Below are positions 12,225-25,700 of a DNA stretch of 64,000 nt, piece after piece. A program made the position numbers and the translations under genes. Within the stretch, counting starts at the first letter, position 1. Every line of letters starts with the position of its first letter. Under the pieces are notes generated by a model. The model had not been told where the DNA came from. It searched no databases and saw nothing but the letters and a program-made list of their open reading frames with translations. The DNA is from Owenia fusiformis (taxonomy: Eukaryota; Annelida; Polychaeta; Sabellida; Oweniidae): NCBI GenBank assembly GCA_903813345.2, contig CAIIXF020000001.1:55509885-55573884 (forward strand). Reading direction: 5' to 3'.

Positions 12225-13752
12225 GGTTTACAGTGATGTAACATCAGCTTGAATATGAGTCAAATGACATCAGAGCAGTTAGACAGGAGATTCACTTCAC
12301 CCACAATGCCTAACTATATCAACTGTGGGAGCTCAAGAGAGCGATCGAGGAATCGTGGGAAATCACCTCATCTCCTCCAGGATCGGATCACTAGATATGC
12401 TAGCCCTAGTCCATGTAGACAAACACAGAGCCCTGAACAGGTCACCCCTAGGGTGTCTCAAATGTACAGGACTAGCTTTTCAGCTGTTACATCCCCTCAA
12501 AAAAAGAAATCCCCAGGGTATGGCCGAATTCCAGTTAACTCACGAACTCGGAGTGTAAGCCCAGACAGGAGAAATCGTATTGATAGGGATTACACCAACA
12601 GCCATGAGTACATCACAAATATAGTGAATGCCCAGCGGTGTAGGGCTTCAGATAGATCAAGGTCAGTAGGACCTGAAAGAAACTCCAGGATTGCATCCAT
12701 TAATGTAAATTCAGTGAAATCCCAAGGGGCAAATATGAGGAGCCCATTAACATCCATGGAAAACTCCAGTCCCAGAAATCAAAATGGAATCCATGAAAAA
12801 ACACATGTCCAATTTTCAAATAAAGCAAATTCTTCTGAAACATGTGAACCATATTTTGTAGAATCTGAAATTCTACCGAAGGAAAAGGAAGTGAAATCAG
12901 TGATTAACAGAGTATATGTCCACGATGTGAACCTTCACTATGAGAATGTGGATGGTTTGAAATCCCCTAAGAGTCCAGTCACTGAAGCTCTTGTGAAGGA
13001 GATGGTAGAGAGGAAACGCACCCAAGGAGGGCGACCGCCACCCTCCCCCAATGGAGGGAAATCCAAAAAAGGTTCAAGTCCATCAGGCTCGGAGTCTTCA
13101 TTGAGAAAAATTAGTTCCGGTATAAGTAGTTTTATACGTAAAATGTCTCCCAATATGCCTCGTAAAGCAGATAAAAATAACCAGAAGAGAGGTCATAGTT
13201 TGGACAGTGATGAAAGTGCATCTGTTGAAAGTGTTCCTACTCCTACAGGAACACGGACATCTCGTGCTAAAAGTCCAAAAACAAGGCAGTCCCCTATTAG
13301 ACGATTTTTCAGTCGATCACGATCGAGAGACTCTGATGCTATGTCTCACGCATCGACTACTGATTCTGATCCATATTCAGATGCGAGTGGAAAGGCCATC
13401 TCACCTTCTCAACTCTCGCACATTAGCACGGCTGAATCCCCGAAATCTTCATCCAGTTTTTCTCCATCTGCCAATCTTATGATGAAATCCCTAGAACAGA
13501 ATACAAATAACAAGTCAGTGTATCATGCATTCAAAAGTAAACAGAGCTCCCCAAAACATAATGTTGATGTCCCCAACAGTTTTAAAGCTGCACTAAAGGC
13601 AACATCTCTAACACAACCTGCTGGCTCTAGAGATGATCTACAAGATGTGGCTGCTAACACAAAGCCAGGAAGTCTCGATGTGAGTGACCCAACAGTAATT
13701 ATGAGGACGCCTGAATCTATAGGAGAATGCTCTTTAGATGTTAAATCTCCAG
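12225..13752 (+). CDS. DLGAP: DLGAP exon with 5' UTR end and first coding exon (CDS from 12255)
   Basis: The exon follows a polypyrimidine-rich acceptor (tttttgttttccag, ending 12224), so at least one non-coding 5' exon lies further upstream. An in-frame TGA at 12234-12236 precedes the first ATG at 12255 (MSQMTSEQLDRRF), which fixes this start for this splice form. The exon encodes residues 1-499 plus the first base of codon 500. It is rich in Ser, Arg, Pro and Lys, with SP and RS motifs such as RRFFSRSRSRDSD and long acidic-serine stretches, and is predicted to be largely disordered. It ends at CCAG|GTGAGT in phase 1. The reading frame stays open 80 bases into the intron by chance. Confidence 0.88.
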
Positions 13753-16700
13753 GTGAGTGTTCTATATTAATTCACTTCATAGTTGTCAAGGATGTTCTGT
13801 ACAGATTTCATAAGAGATATCTCTCCAGAATTTGATTGAATGGGTGCTGGGCCCTGTTCAAGTGTTACAGTGTAAAAGTTACACCCTTTTGAAAATATAA
13901 ACATCTCATATTCTTACCAAAACAGGTATTATTATGTCACCGCCAGAAGTGGTGACATATTGTAATTGTTAATGGTTTTCAACTTTTTTGTGGATGGTAT
14001 TTGGCAGTTAATGTTCGGAATTTGTAACAGCATTCGGCTTACTTCCTGCGAAAGCTATTTGGATTTTGATATAATAGCTTTCCCATGGAGCATTTGGACA
14101 GCTTAATGATCGTGACCTTTGAAATCGAATTAAGTTGATCCGCGGCTTACTTTTGGTCTCTAACTGTGTCTTACATCAGTATCATCAATCCGTGTAAGTA
14201 TTGGAGCGCTGGAGTACTTCTTTTCCGATCAAGACTTCTAATTGTTAGTCGAGTGAATCGTTTTACTGCCAAATTCCAATATGGCGGTTTCTGCTCGGAC
14301 ATTTTCGTAAATCTCCGGAGGTTGTCCGAACCTAACTAATTCTCAAAATTCATTTCGTTCGTTGCGTATCTCGCACCTAGCAAACTGCCATATTGGAAAT
14401 AGGTCTAAAAAACTTTCACTCGATGAACAATTTACAAGTCTTGATCGAAAAAGAAGTACTCCAGCGCTCCAATGCTTACACGGATTGATGATACTGATGT
14501 AAGACACAGTTAGAGACCAAAAGTAAGCCGTGGATCGACTTAATTCGATTTCAAAGGTCACTATTGATCAGCTGTTCACTTCTCCGTTTGAGAGCCATAG
14601 TTTCAAAATCTAACATGGCTCTCGAAGTGAGTAACATTCGGCAACATTTGGATTTCAAAAGTCAGAACATCAAATTGACTTAATGCCAATTTGAAGGATC
14701 TTTCAATGTGATGTTCTGCCTGCTGAAATTCAGAGTTCATAAATGTATGGAATTTTATTTTGTTGCCTTGGTATTTTGATTAGTTGGCTAATAAAGAATC
14801 TGTACATATCCATGCTATTCAGGGCTTTGTAATGGATGACAGAATCTATCATTGATACAAAATCTGTTCATAATTACACTATAATACTGTAACAGTGGAT
14901 AATGATAACTGGGGCAGGAAATCAATTTTCATGAATCATACTCACTATATATGGAAGTTTAGTAATTACTGGAAAGCAGATTTACATCAAAAACCTGATT
15001 GGGTCATTGTATTCAAAGTCAATAATATTTACTGAATAGTAAATTTACCAACGAGTAAAGTCAGTTGTATTTACTGACATATCTAAGGGAAAAGTCAAAT
15101 TGACGGGGTGGTCGCATTTCGTTCAGTGGATAGGCTGCGCACACACACCCATATTTGATTTTCTCATATGACTAGCCAAAATACATCATACAGAGTCATA
15201 TGAGAAAAGCTTTCTTGTACTTGTACCTGTGCAAAATCCTCAATTCTTGACTCGCTTTGATAATGTTTCTTTATCTCTTCTGCGACTCGATAAAGTTCAT
15301 CAAGAATGGATGATCTAGCACAGGTACTCATATAAGAACCTTTATATGTAATATAATTATTATTACATGTACTGTAAGCTGTTTAGCGCTGTTTATCAGC
15401 TTTTGAAATTTTTGGTGGAAAAATATATTTACCATAGTTCTCATTTTTTTTATGTATATACATTAGAATAACTTTCAGTTCCAGATATGGGAAACATGTA
15501 CCATCTTTCGAATTTCAATGTCATCAGCAATTGTGAAATAAAAGTGTGATTTTACTTTGTTGTTTTCCAATGACATCATCAATATTTTGTCGTTTAGCTA
15601 GGAAGTGTTGAATAAATCTTAACTGTCATGTTGACATAAACTGATCCGCCCTCAAAGTTTGAATATTTCCTTTTGTACTAATGTATTCAGTTTGGCAGTT
15701 AAAAAAACTGTCTATGTTTGCTTTGTCAATAATAAATGTAAGGTTTTAAGTGGGAGAATAGGGATATTTTATAAGTACATCTCTTCAACAGTTGATTATA
15801 TTTTTGAATGAGGAACATTGGAAATATTTGATACGGGAAAATGCAGATTAAAAATGGTAAGTTTCAAGCAATTCAAGTTATAATATAATGGTCAGTTTGA
15901 TAGATTTATCTACTCAAGTTATATATAGATGTCTCATCAAGCAAATGTTTTGATAAGTTGATTTCCATATTTGCCTTCTCTATCAAATCAATGATGATTC
16001 ACTCCTATATATATATAACATGTGTGACATGGACACTCAACATAGGAAAGCTCAAAGTAAGTTTAAAAACTTTTCAGTTCAATAGTTGAACCAGGATTTT
16101 TGAGTATTTTGTCTTATAGATTGTCATTGATGTGTTATCAGGTAGGGTGTGTTTGACTTTAACTGTCAAGCTGATGTGTATGATTAACAGAAGGGGGTTG
16201 ACCTTCAACCAGTAGCTATTTAACTACATGTACAGTTGTACTAAGTTCATTATTAAACATATGCATGCATTAGCTGAGCAGGTATTTGATGTTACATACC
16301 AAACTAATGTAGAGGTATTGATACTGTTAAGGTACCACCCCAGAGGGTTAGTAGTAATTAGACAAAGCTTTATTTTAAAGATGCAACAATGGTACTTGTA
16401 AAGTAGTTTGTCACATGTATAACACATAAACATGATATGTTTGTTTGCAAGAGGGGGGGGGGTACTTGCTTTTTAAGATCAGTCTATTGAAACATTTTTA
16501 GCATGGGCTGGTTCATAAATTAGTCATTGTCCATTTTGAACATTGCAGTAAAATTTTATTTATGTTTTAATTAAAGCTCAGATGCTCATATTAATTACTA
16601 CAGGTGAAGCTCTCTTTTAAGAAGGTAAATCAAACTATCGAAAAGGGTAACTTTCCCATTGGGACACCTTCAAATGAGAGTGGGTAAGGTAGTCTTATTA

Positions 16701-19700
16701 CACAACTGTGGTTTACATATATTCTTTTGTATAATTATATACATTGTGTACAGTTCTACAATTGTATTCCTAGAACTAAACAAATGTATTCCATTATATC
16801 CTTAAATCCTCATTGTAAACTTCCATAATATTTTAATCTTGTGAAATCATTTCCCATGTGCTTTCACCCTTTTTAACGTAATGCAATTATCTTTAATTAA
16901 TGGTTTCACTTTTATTTCATGATATTCACATGCTACATATAATATTGTGCTCTAATTTTAGCACGATTCATTCTTGCCTGTGGGAGCATGTAATTAGACC
17001 TATGTTAGTTATGAACAATTACATGGTTTAAGAATTTAGATGCTTGATTTCTAAGTGCTACATTGAATAATTTATTGGGAATAGTATGCCAAGAGAATGG
17101 TGTGGAATGTTTGGTGAGTTATGTTTATGTTACATATTTCCATTTATGATTTCCTGGTCTTGTGTCAAATCTGGTTACCATTTTAGATACTGTAGTCAAA
17201 TATTCAGTAATTTTTGTTTCAATTTCATTTGTTCATCACGAAAAAGGCAAGAAATTGTGCCGTATTGTTATAGCTGTTTTTACCATTTTGAACATCTGTA
17301 ACGATTGTTACACTTTGTAATTTTAATTTGTAATTGTGACAAGTAAAGATGGTGAAGTTATGTAATGTTAATGCCTTGTTTGTTCTATGTAAGATTCTCA
17401 ACATTAATCCAGAAATTATTTTGGGCATATCAGATTTTATGATTGTTGGTATATATTAATAATTTTGTTATCATTGACCTTATTTGCCTACAACAATTGG
17501 GATTTAATTTCAAATGATATCTGTGAACTAAATACGATCTTCAACATACCTAGAAATTGACTTTGGGTTTCAGGCCAGGATAACTTACGTTCTAATGAAA
17601 TGTACAGGTCCTTTTGCACCCCCCTCCCCCCATCCATATGTAGGTAGACATTTTCTTCATAGTTGATGGGCGAGAGGGAGGAAGATGCAAGATGCAAAAC
17701 AACATGAAATCTGTCTTTATACTCTGCATTTAATATTCCCTTGGCATAAACCTTCTAAACCAGGACATCCATACAAATTAGAATTATTTTTGCTTAGTCT
17801 AACTTTTTATCCTTTTCATCCATTTCTTTTCAACCATTATCAAGACTCTCTCCTCCTTTTGAGATGTTTTGGGCTGTGTTTTTAACTGAGGCCTTTAGTT
17901 TTTGGTATTTTCCCCTTTAGCTCCCTTTGCCGATTGTGCTTACATATTTCTATACTGAATATTCAAAAACTCAGTGGCGATGACTCAGAGAGACAATGAA
18001 CATGTATGAAGTCTAAAGAGAATTCTTGATTTTGTAATTGAGGAATATAGCATCACCATCACAAGGTTTTATGAGCTAGATGGTTCTTTTATTTCAGTAT
18101 GTTCCAATTTTGCTGTTGCAAATTCAATTAAACAGCAATACTTGGCTTGTTATAATCAAATTACTGCTTTTTGTGTCTGGGCACTCAATATTTACCCTTT
18201 AATTTTACTTCTTAAAAAGAGCTTTACAGTCCACACTCTCCAGATAATAGACAAGCATTTGATTTAGCCTTACTCAATCAGATATATTAATCAAAATTGC
18301 TCCAAAGGGTAGTTGCATAATCATATGCTTCCTTATGTAACTGTATTACTCTCTATCCTAGTCAGAGTGTCATAATTTTTACTACCCTCAGGGTTACAGG
18401 GTAATCAGTATTGTATTAGTATTTCATGAAGCCAGAAGGACTAGTAGGTATGTGACATATATTTTTTATAAATCTGTTGAAGTTGACAAATAGTTAATAA
18501 TACATAAATATACTTTTTGAAGTAGAGTTTCTATTTATACTGCATATATGATATGATACTGATAAGTGATTGATAAACCATTAAGAACATTCCTGTGATC
18601 AGATGCATCTAAATATGGCAGAAACTGTTATGTGTACCAAATTGAATATGCCATTCTGATTATTAGTATTTTGTCAGTCTGTATACCTCAGCACACATTT
18701 CTCTCTTTCATAGGTAAGAGTGAGAGGGGGGGTATATGGTCTGGTCTTATATTTTTAAAAGGTGTTAAAAGGTCAATTGGACATCCACGATCTCTTTCAA
18801 AGTTTGCTATTTTTGAATTTTGAAGTATTTTATTTAATTATTAATTGAGATTTATTGTCCCTGTAGGTTTATTTGACTTTAGGTCAAATTCAAGCTAATG
18901 ACCTGAGAAAATATATCATTTGAAAAATTTAAGTCTATAGGAGTTAATATCTAGTTGCAATTAGACACTATGGTCAAACAAGCGAATTGAAATGAATGGA
19001 TAAAAACATCTCACTGGAATGTGGACTTGTATTTTATGTGACAGGTAAATATCACAAATCATGATGATACATGTATTTATTAATGGGTGATATTCACTAT
19101 TTTTAAAATAACATGAGTTTGTAATAGGTTAATACCTGTAACTCTAGCATCAAGTCTCCCCTCATATGTGCCTTTGTAGATATGATGTATGTAGAGGGGG
19201 AGGGGGGGGGTAGTATCATCTCTTACCTTCAATCTTACTACTTCTGTTTTAGTCAAAATATTTTTATATCTTGCTTCAAATTACGCTTGTCTCCTCCCCC
19301 TATCTATTTCTCTAACCACATTTGTGTTTATGTTCAGATAGAGCACTGGGAAGTGCAACACATGGGGCTCTGTACAGTCAAACTAATTTTGTATTACTTT
19401 TCTGAAAGGGTGTACAATTCAGCCAGTTTACCTCAACATATAAGTCAACTTGAATGACATATGTATTTCACTTCTTTTTAGCAATATCTTGAGAAGTAGT
19501 CATGAGTAGCTAGGTATACTAGAAACATACCAGTTTCATGATTTTCTTCATATTTCCAAAATCTGAAAGTTGGTGCAACGCCCACTTTATACAATACTAG
19601 CATGCTAGGTAGACTATGCATTGATAAAATGTCTTAGGACTGATGATAATGTAAGAAGGTCTATGACTGTGTTGTATCAAATATCCTGTCAGCGTTAGTG

Positions 19701-22700
19701 TTTATGTTACTCTACTCCAAGGTATGTTGATGTGTAAGACTCTCCAGTTAGATATTTCCTCCATATCCATTTTGTCCCATTATGGGAGTTGAGACTTTCG
19801 AGTGCCAGATGTACAGGGTCATTTTCTAGACATTTTGTTTTCTCATCGATGGATGATGAAGTAAATGAATATACAGTTAATAATATCAGAGAGAGGTAAG
19901 ATTTTTTTTGTTTTTATGGCACAACCATATGGGGCATTTATGGTATAAGTGGGCAGGGCATATATGTTTGTTATTTGTGTTGTAGATGATCACTGCACAG
20001 TAGCACAGCTTCAGTAGTTTGCAATTTTAGATTAGTCTGATAATTGATAATTTGATTAAGAAGGAAATGAAATATAAGTATCGTTCATGAATTTATTAGA
20101 TAACACTCATTTCTGTATACATTCAAACTAGCCAAATCATTATATTTTGAGATGCTGGCATGAAATTGCATGCTATAGCTATTTTTGAATGAAACTCCCA
20201 TTTGATATGTTGCCAACTTCCACAGGATGTAAATCAAAGGTAGATGCCATTTTCAAAAGTTGCTTCTTTAAAAGAGACCTTCATCTACTTTTTTGAATGA
20301 GGATAATCTTCGCAAAAAGCCTCAATTGAAATCCAAGATGGAAGTATTCAGTGGTGGAGATTGAGGTATTGAAATAGGTGTTAAATTGTAGGTGTCAAGC
20401 ATAGATTCAGTTAGAAATATGCTTCTGGAATCCATAGGTCTTCAATGTATTTGATGTATCAATAGTTCAAAGTGAAAACCACAGTTATTAGTATATTTGG
20501 ATAGTTCAGAAATTCCATTTGGGGTCAAGTAGAATGAACTGGTTCAAGTTATATTTGTATTATTTGACCAATACAGTAACCAGTAATATTTCTCGTTAAA
20601 CTATTTCAATGCTTACAATTGAATGTTTATTTTCTGGATTACCAGAACTTATTGAGCAATGTTCAAGGTCATTTAACTAACCGTTTATATTTATAATATT
20701 TATATGGAATACAAAATGGACTGTTTAGAGGATGATTAAAGGTAATGGTGATTTTTCTGTTTATTGTAAAAGTGGTTTTGTCTCTGGTCCTAGGTTAAGA
20801 ACCTAAAATCCTATCTAATGAAAAACTTTCTTCTTGGATTAGATTGATTGTAGAAAATATTGACTATTTACCATTTCCTTTAGTATATATATGTAGTATA
20901 GCTTGTTGAATAAAATGTCACTCCTTCAAAATATGACAGTTACTCGAAGTAAATGAAGCTGGAACGATGATCAGGAGTATTATTTGTTTCATTAATGTTA
21001 CATAGATGGCATGAATGTATTGTAATGGGCAATAGATATATTCTGGAATATTAAGATATTTTTGTGAAACATCTTTAAATAAAACCCATCAGTCTATGTC
21101 TCTTCTAGTTTAATTACCATTAACTGCTTTATGTGGTGTGTGAGGGATCACATGTGGGAAATGACAAGCATTGTCCTGCTCTTATCAAAAAATTGAGGCT
21201 TTTTCTACCGCATTCAGTAGAAGCCCATTATTTTATTTTTATATAATGAATTTTTAGTGTAAAAGTGAATTGATGCAATAATACAAAATACTATACCATG
21301 AACAGCACGGAGCTATTTTGAAACATATATTGGCCTACGTATGCTTTAAAAGAATGCATCTTTGATCTGGAAACCATTGATCCCCTGGGTAGGCCAATAT
21401 ATCAAGGGGATGAATTTGCTCTCAGTCATTCTTCAACAGTATGGAACCCTTACAAGTGGGAATACTCAATATATCTTCTCATTTCTACAGTGAAACAAAT
21501 GTGACAGCTTATTAACATATTCTGAATTATTTCAATTGTTGTTTTTTTCAATAACTGCATGATAATAGAATAATAAATTACATAGACATTTTTGTATTCT
21601 TGTCTTTTAGTGAATTTGTATTGCTTGTATTAGTAACAGCCTTTTTGTATTGAGAATATATCATACAGTGTATTTGAATCATTTTCATCAAGATTCGGAC
21701 ATAATTATGATCAGTAGTAATATATTGGTATCGTTACACAATGCCCTTGTCTGATGCTCCAGGGCAGTATTTTATATATACATGTAGTATATACACCCTA
21801 TACACAATGCAGCCTTTCAAAATTCTACCTAGGATTTTTTTCAAATTTTCACAATTCTGTCAAAATGATCAAAATATGCCAATTTTTCATGATTTTCTCA
21901 TTTCTTGGGTGCAAATAAGTTTTCAAATGGGCGCAGTCTTATTTCCAAAATTCTCAAATAGGTGCAGTAGTACCCAAATTGCTTCAGTATTGGATAGATC
22001 ACTGACTGTACACATAGTACATGGCTGAAGTATGACTCGGGTTGTTCTAGACATCTACCTAACACTACAACTAAATTGGCCTAGTGTGGCTTAAACCCTC
22101 CATTGATTTCTAATTAAAACCAGATAGTGTTGCTATATTTCATTTGTTCGCTCTCAGACCACAAGATCGAGTAGGTAAGATCAAAGTATGCGGCAGTTCC
22201 AAGTTTCACTATGGTCTCTAATTACATTCACTGAGTATTTTGTTCAAAATTGAATATAATATTGAACAAAGCACTCAATCTACCAGGTGCCGGCCGATGG
22301 ATCGGAGCAAATGTGATCCAGGTATAAGGTGACCATCTACCCAAGATTTTCGTACAAGATGGAACCAAAATTCTTATATAATACATACTTAATCATTACA
22401 ATACTAAAACCCTTTCTTCTTAAATTGGTTTTGTATTTCCCATTAATGAAATAAAAGGCCAATAAAAGCCCCAATGTTTGTTATATGAGCCAGAGAGGAT
22501 TTCCAGTGAGACATGAAAGGAATGAACTTGAAATTAGCGTTAATGTTTCTATGGTTACAAAAATATTATCAGTGTCTATATGATAAAATTGATCATTGTA
22601 TACCTATAAATACACTCAAATGTGTTATTTGATTACAAGTGAATGGTGTGCAATCTACAGGACATGGTTACCCTGAAACCTAGACAAGCAATAAAATTTT

Positions 22701-25700
22701 AGACTCCGAGTATCTAGAATGTGACAGTATACCATGCTAACCAATCAGATCTTGTGGATCAGATATTATGTAGCATATTATGAGGTTTCTGATTGGAGAG
22801 GATCTAGAAGAATTATTAGTATCGAAAAAGCACATATATACTCTAGACAAAGCTCTCTATAAGAGATTTGATGTCAAACTCTTTACAAAGAATACCCAGG
22901 GTATAATCTATGATATATGAAAGGAAGGGCAATGCCTGAAGAAATGCTATGGGGATTAAGCAATAAAAGTGATAAAGGCGAATTTAGTAGGTACTCTTAC
23001 TGCATTTCATTGGCAATCAAAAGGGCAAATTATCTGGAGAATGTAATGAGAGACGAGGTGTACAAATGAAAATTAGAAGCGAACAAGACAATCAAGGTCA
23101 ATTGTTCCAAGCCTTTACTCCAAGCATAATGTTACATATTAGTATGCCCTTGCGTGGTTGTAACTGGGATCTAAAATTAGGTGAGACAAATTAAGCTAAA
23201 GGAGGTAAAACTTTATTTCCTCAGTTTTAGTTTTAAAAAACATATTCTCATTCTGAAAACACATTACTAAAAAGGTTTGTGGTGAGGCTCTCACCTCACC
23301 TACCCTATGCCTTACCCCTTGTGTGATATTAATTTATCAAATGTACATGGGTTTCTTGCTATATTCCATTGAATCATTGTGGAGCCTTTCCTCATGGGTG
23401 TGGCATATACAGCAGTATTCTCTTCAGTATTGAGGCAAGCGGAGCTGCACCAACTAGAGTGTTTGAAAAAAGGCTTGCACCCATTTGAAAATTCAGTTGC
23501 ACTTATTTGAAAATGAGAATCGTAATCTGTATGTTTTGTTCAACTTTGCAGTTTATGAAAATGAGAATTTGACCAACTTTGGTGCAGTTTATGAAAATGA
23601 GATATTGCACCTAATTAAGGGTCTATATTCTTGAGAGAACACTAAACTAAATTTCCATTGCTTTTGCCAGCCTCTTTTTGTGAAGAAATAGCAAAGTCGA
23701 GTCAAGAAGATGGATGTTGTATCTAAATGCAGATTAGAAGACAAGAACTGAGCATGCATGATTGGCCACAATATATCATTGTAATGTCTGAAGACAAACT
23801 TTCTCCAATATACTGGCTGTTTGGTTAATTGCTTGCTTGCGCCTCAGAGGCTCATAACATGGCGTCATCTTGGAACATCATTTCCTCACCTTATCAGTTC
23901 AATGTCACGTAGCTTATAATGGTATTCTAACATGAAGCTAAGGCACAGTTTGCTCTATTCTTAAATTGATTCATTAAAATAGGAGTAGAATGATTACATA
24001 GACATTAGGCAGAGATGCCTAAATTTATCTGAAAAATAGTTTACCAATTACCAGATTCTGTCAAAGTTTGGGAAATCCTTTGAAAAATTCATCCTTATCG
24101 TTGTCATCATCGTTAGGATCATGATACATTGCCTGGGTCAATTTGCTTATTCTATAGACTTAAATTAATTAGTGGTTGTTATTCTGTTGGGAGATGGTGG
24201 CCATTTATTATTGGTGCTGCAGTAATTGCTAAAGAATGGGGTAATTTGTAAAACATGTTGCATTACTGAAAATATCAGATCTTTAGAAGAATATTTTGGG
24301 TCTTTCATGAATCTAATGTTTATTCGTGATTTATATGCATCCTATGCTGAATGATTATGCATTAAAAGTTAACCTCACTGATTGCATTTTATATTTTTCC
24401 AGTTCTATGTTAAAGTAGAACATTTTGTTTGTGAATATAATAACATTATGCAGCGGGGATCAGAGACCTTATACAGACTTGATTCAATAATCATATCTAA
24501 TATTATGAAGTTGTCTATCTGATCATGAGAGAACACAGTCTTCTATTGGTTCCGTTCACGAAAAATATCGCTAGAATGGAAACAGAAAATGTGATGGTAT
24601 CAGAATGCTATGATGTAGGTCTTGATCCTCATTGTTAAAATAGAATACTAGAAACCTTAGGGACCTCCCTAATAGATGTGTACTTTAGCTGAACCCGATT
24701 TAACTTAATTGAAGAATTCCATCATTAGGGCCAGGGCGTTAGCTGGATGCCAATTGTCAAACTCAATTTCCATAGAATCCTAATTTTCAGCAGTATCAGT
24801 GTTGACCTTTTCTGGAGTATTTGGTTTGATACTTTTATGCTTAAGTATAGCCTGGGGTGGAGCTTTAGATTGAAGTACAGAAGCTTGAAAATCGGATTGT
24901 TCAATATTTTTGTTTGGTTTACACAGTTCATATCTTTTTATTTTGCATGCAGGTGCCTCTGGCAGTTAAGAACAGGAGAATTGTTTAATATATACATACA
25001 TGTAAGATATTCTTAAGGGAACAGTAGGATTTTAGCACAACATACCACAATTTCAAAATTTTTAGTATAATATTTTAGGATTTTCAGGCTTTTAACAGAG
25101 GAAAATTGAATTTTTGTTGAACACATTGGAGGTGCTGGATCAAATAGACTTCCATATGGAGAGAGCCTTGTCCCATATTGTAATTCCATAATTTCATGAT
25201 TCATGTCAACGTTATCACGTCTCTGTTCAAATATTATTCACATGAATTTCATATTTAAACATGGCAAAACACTCGCATTACCTCCCAGACATAGCCAACA
25301 TCATTATCAAAACATACATCATCAATAGCTTGGCTTCCCAAGATAGGAAATGAAAGTTTCATATGACTGGAAGGTAAAACAGTATGCAAAACTCATAGAA
25401 GTTCAGTGTTTATTTCTAACAATTGAAGAGCTCTTGCATCTTGACCTCCATTGCAGCAATATGGCCCTTGGTCAAACCAATTAGCGATCAATTATGGTAT
25501 AAAAATCTACAATTCAACCAACAAATGTAATTATGTAGATTCAGAGTTTGGACTATAGGGAAAATTATATTGTTATCTTGGCTCTTGGCTATAATTGACA
25601 GATGTATGTGTCAAACTACAAGAAGATACCAGGAAGAGATCTGGTCAGCTTTATACAGGAGGTATCTTCCTATAATTGCTCTTCTGAGTCACATGACAGT

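Noticed and set aside
12249-12254. Two-codon extension of the DLGAP frame upstream of 12255, starting at TTG
   Set aside because: The codon at 12249 is TTG, not ATG, and an in-frame stop lies at 12234. The first ATG is at 12255.
13753-13835. Open frame continuing past the first DLGAP exon
   Set aside because: CCAG|GTGAGT is a strong donor, the phase fits the exon at 35542, and the extension has no family similarity.
17086-17301. 71-codon frame rich in Cys
   Set aside because: No conserved domain, no secretory signal that I can defend, and nothing similar on comparison with known families; intronic chance frame.
21326-21401. Inverted repeat TATATTGGCCTAC / GTAGGCCAATATA
   Set aside because: 13-bp arms with a 50-base unpaired loop; neither a miRNA-like stem nor a recognisable element.
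22233-22283. Hairpin TGAGTATTTTGTTCAA / TTGAACAAAGCACTCA as a miRNA precursor
   Set aside because: The stem is only about 16 bp with two mismatches and does not extend; too short for a Dicer substrate of usual form.
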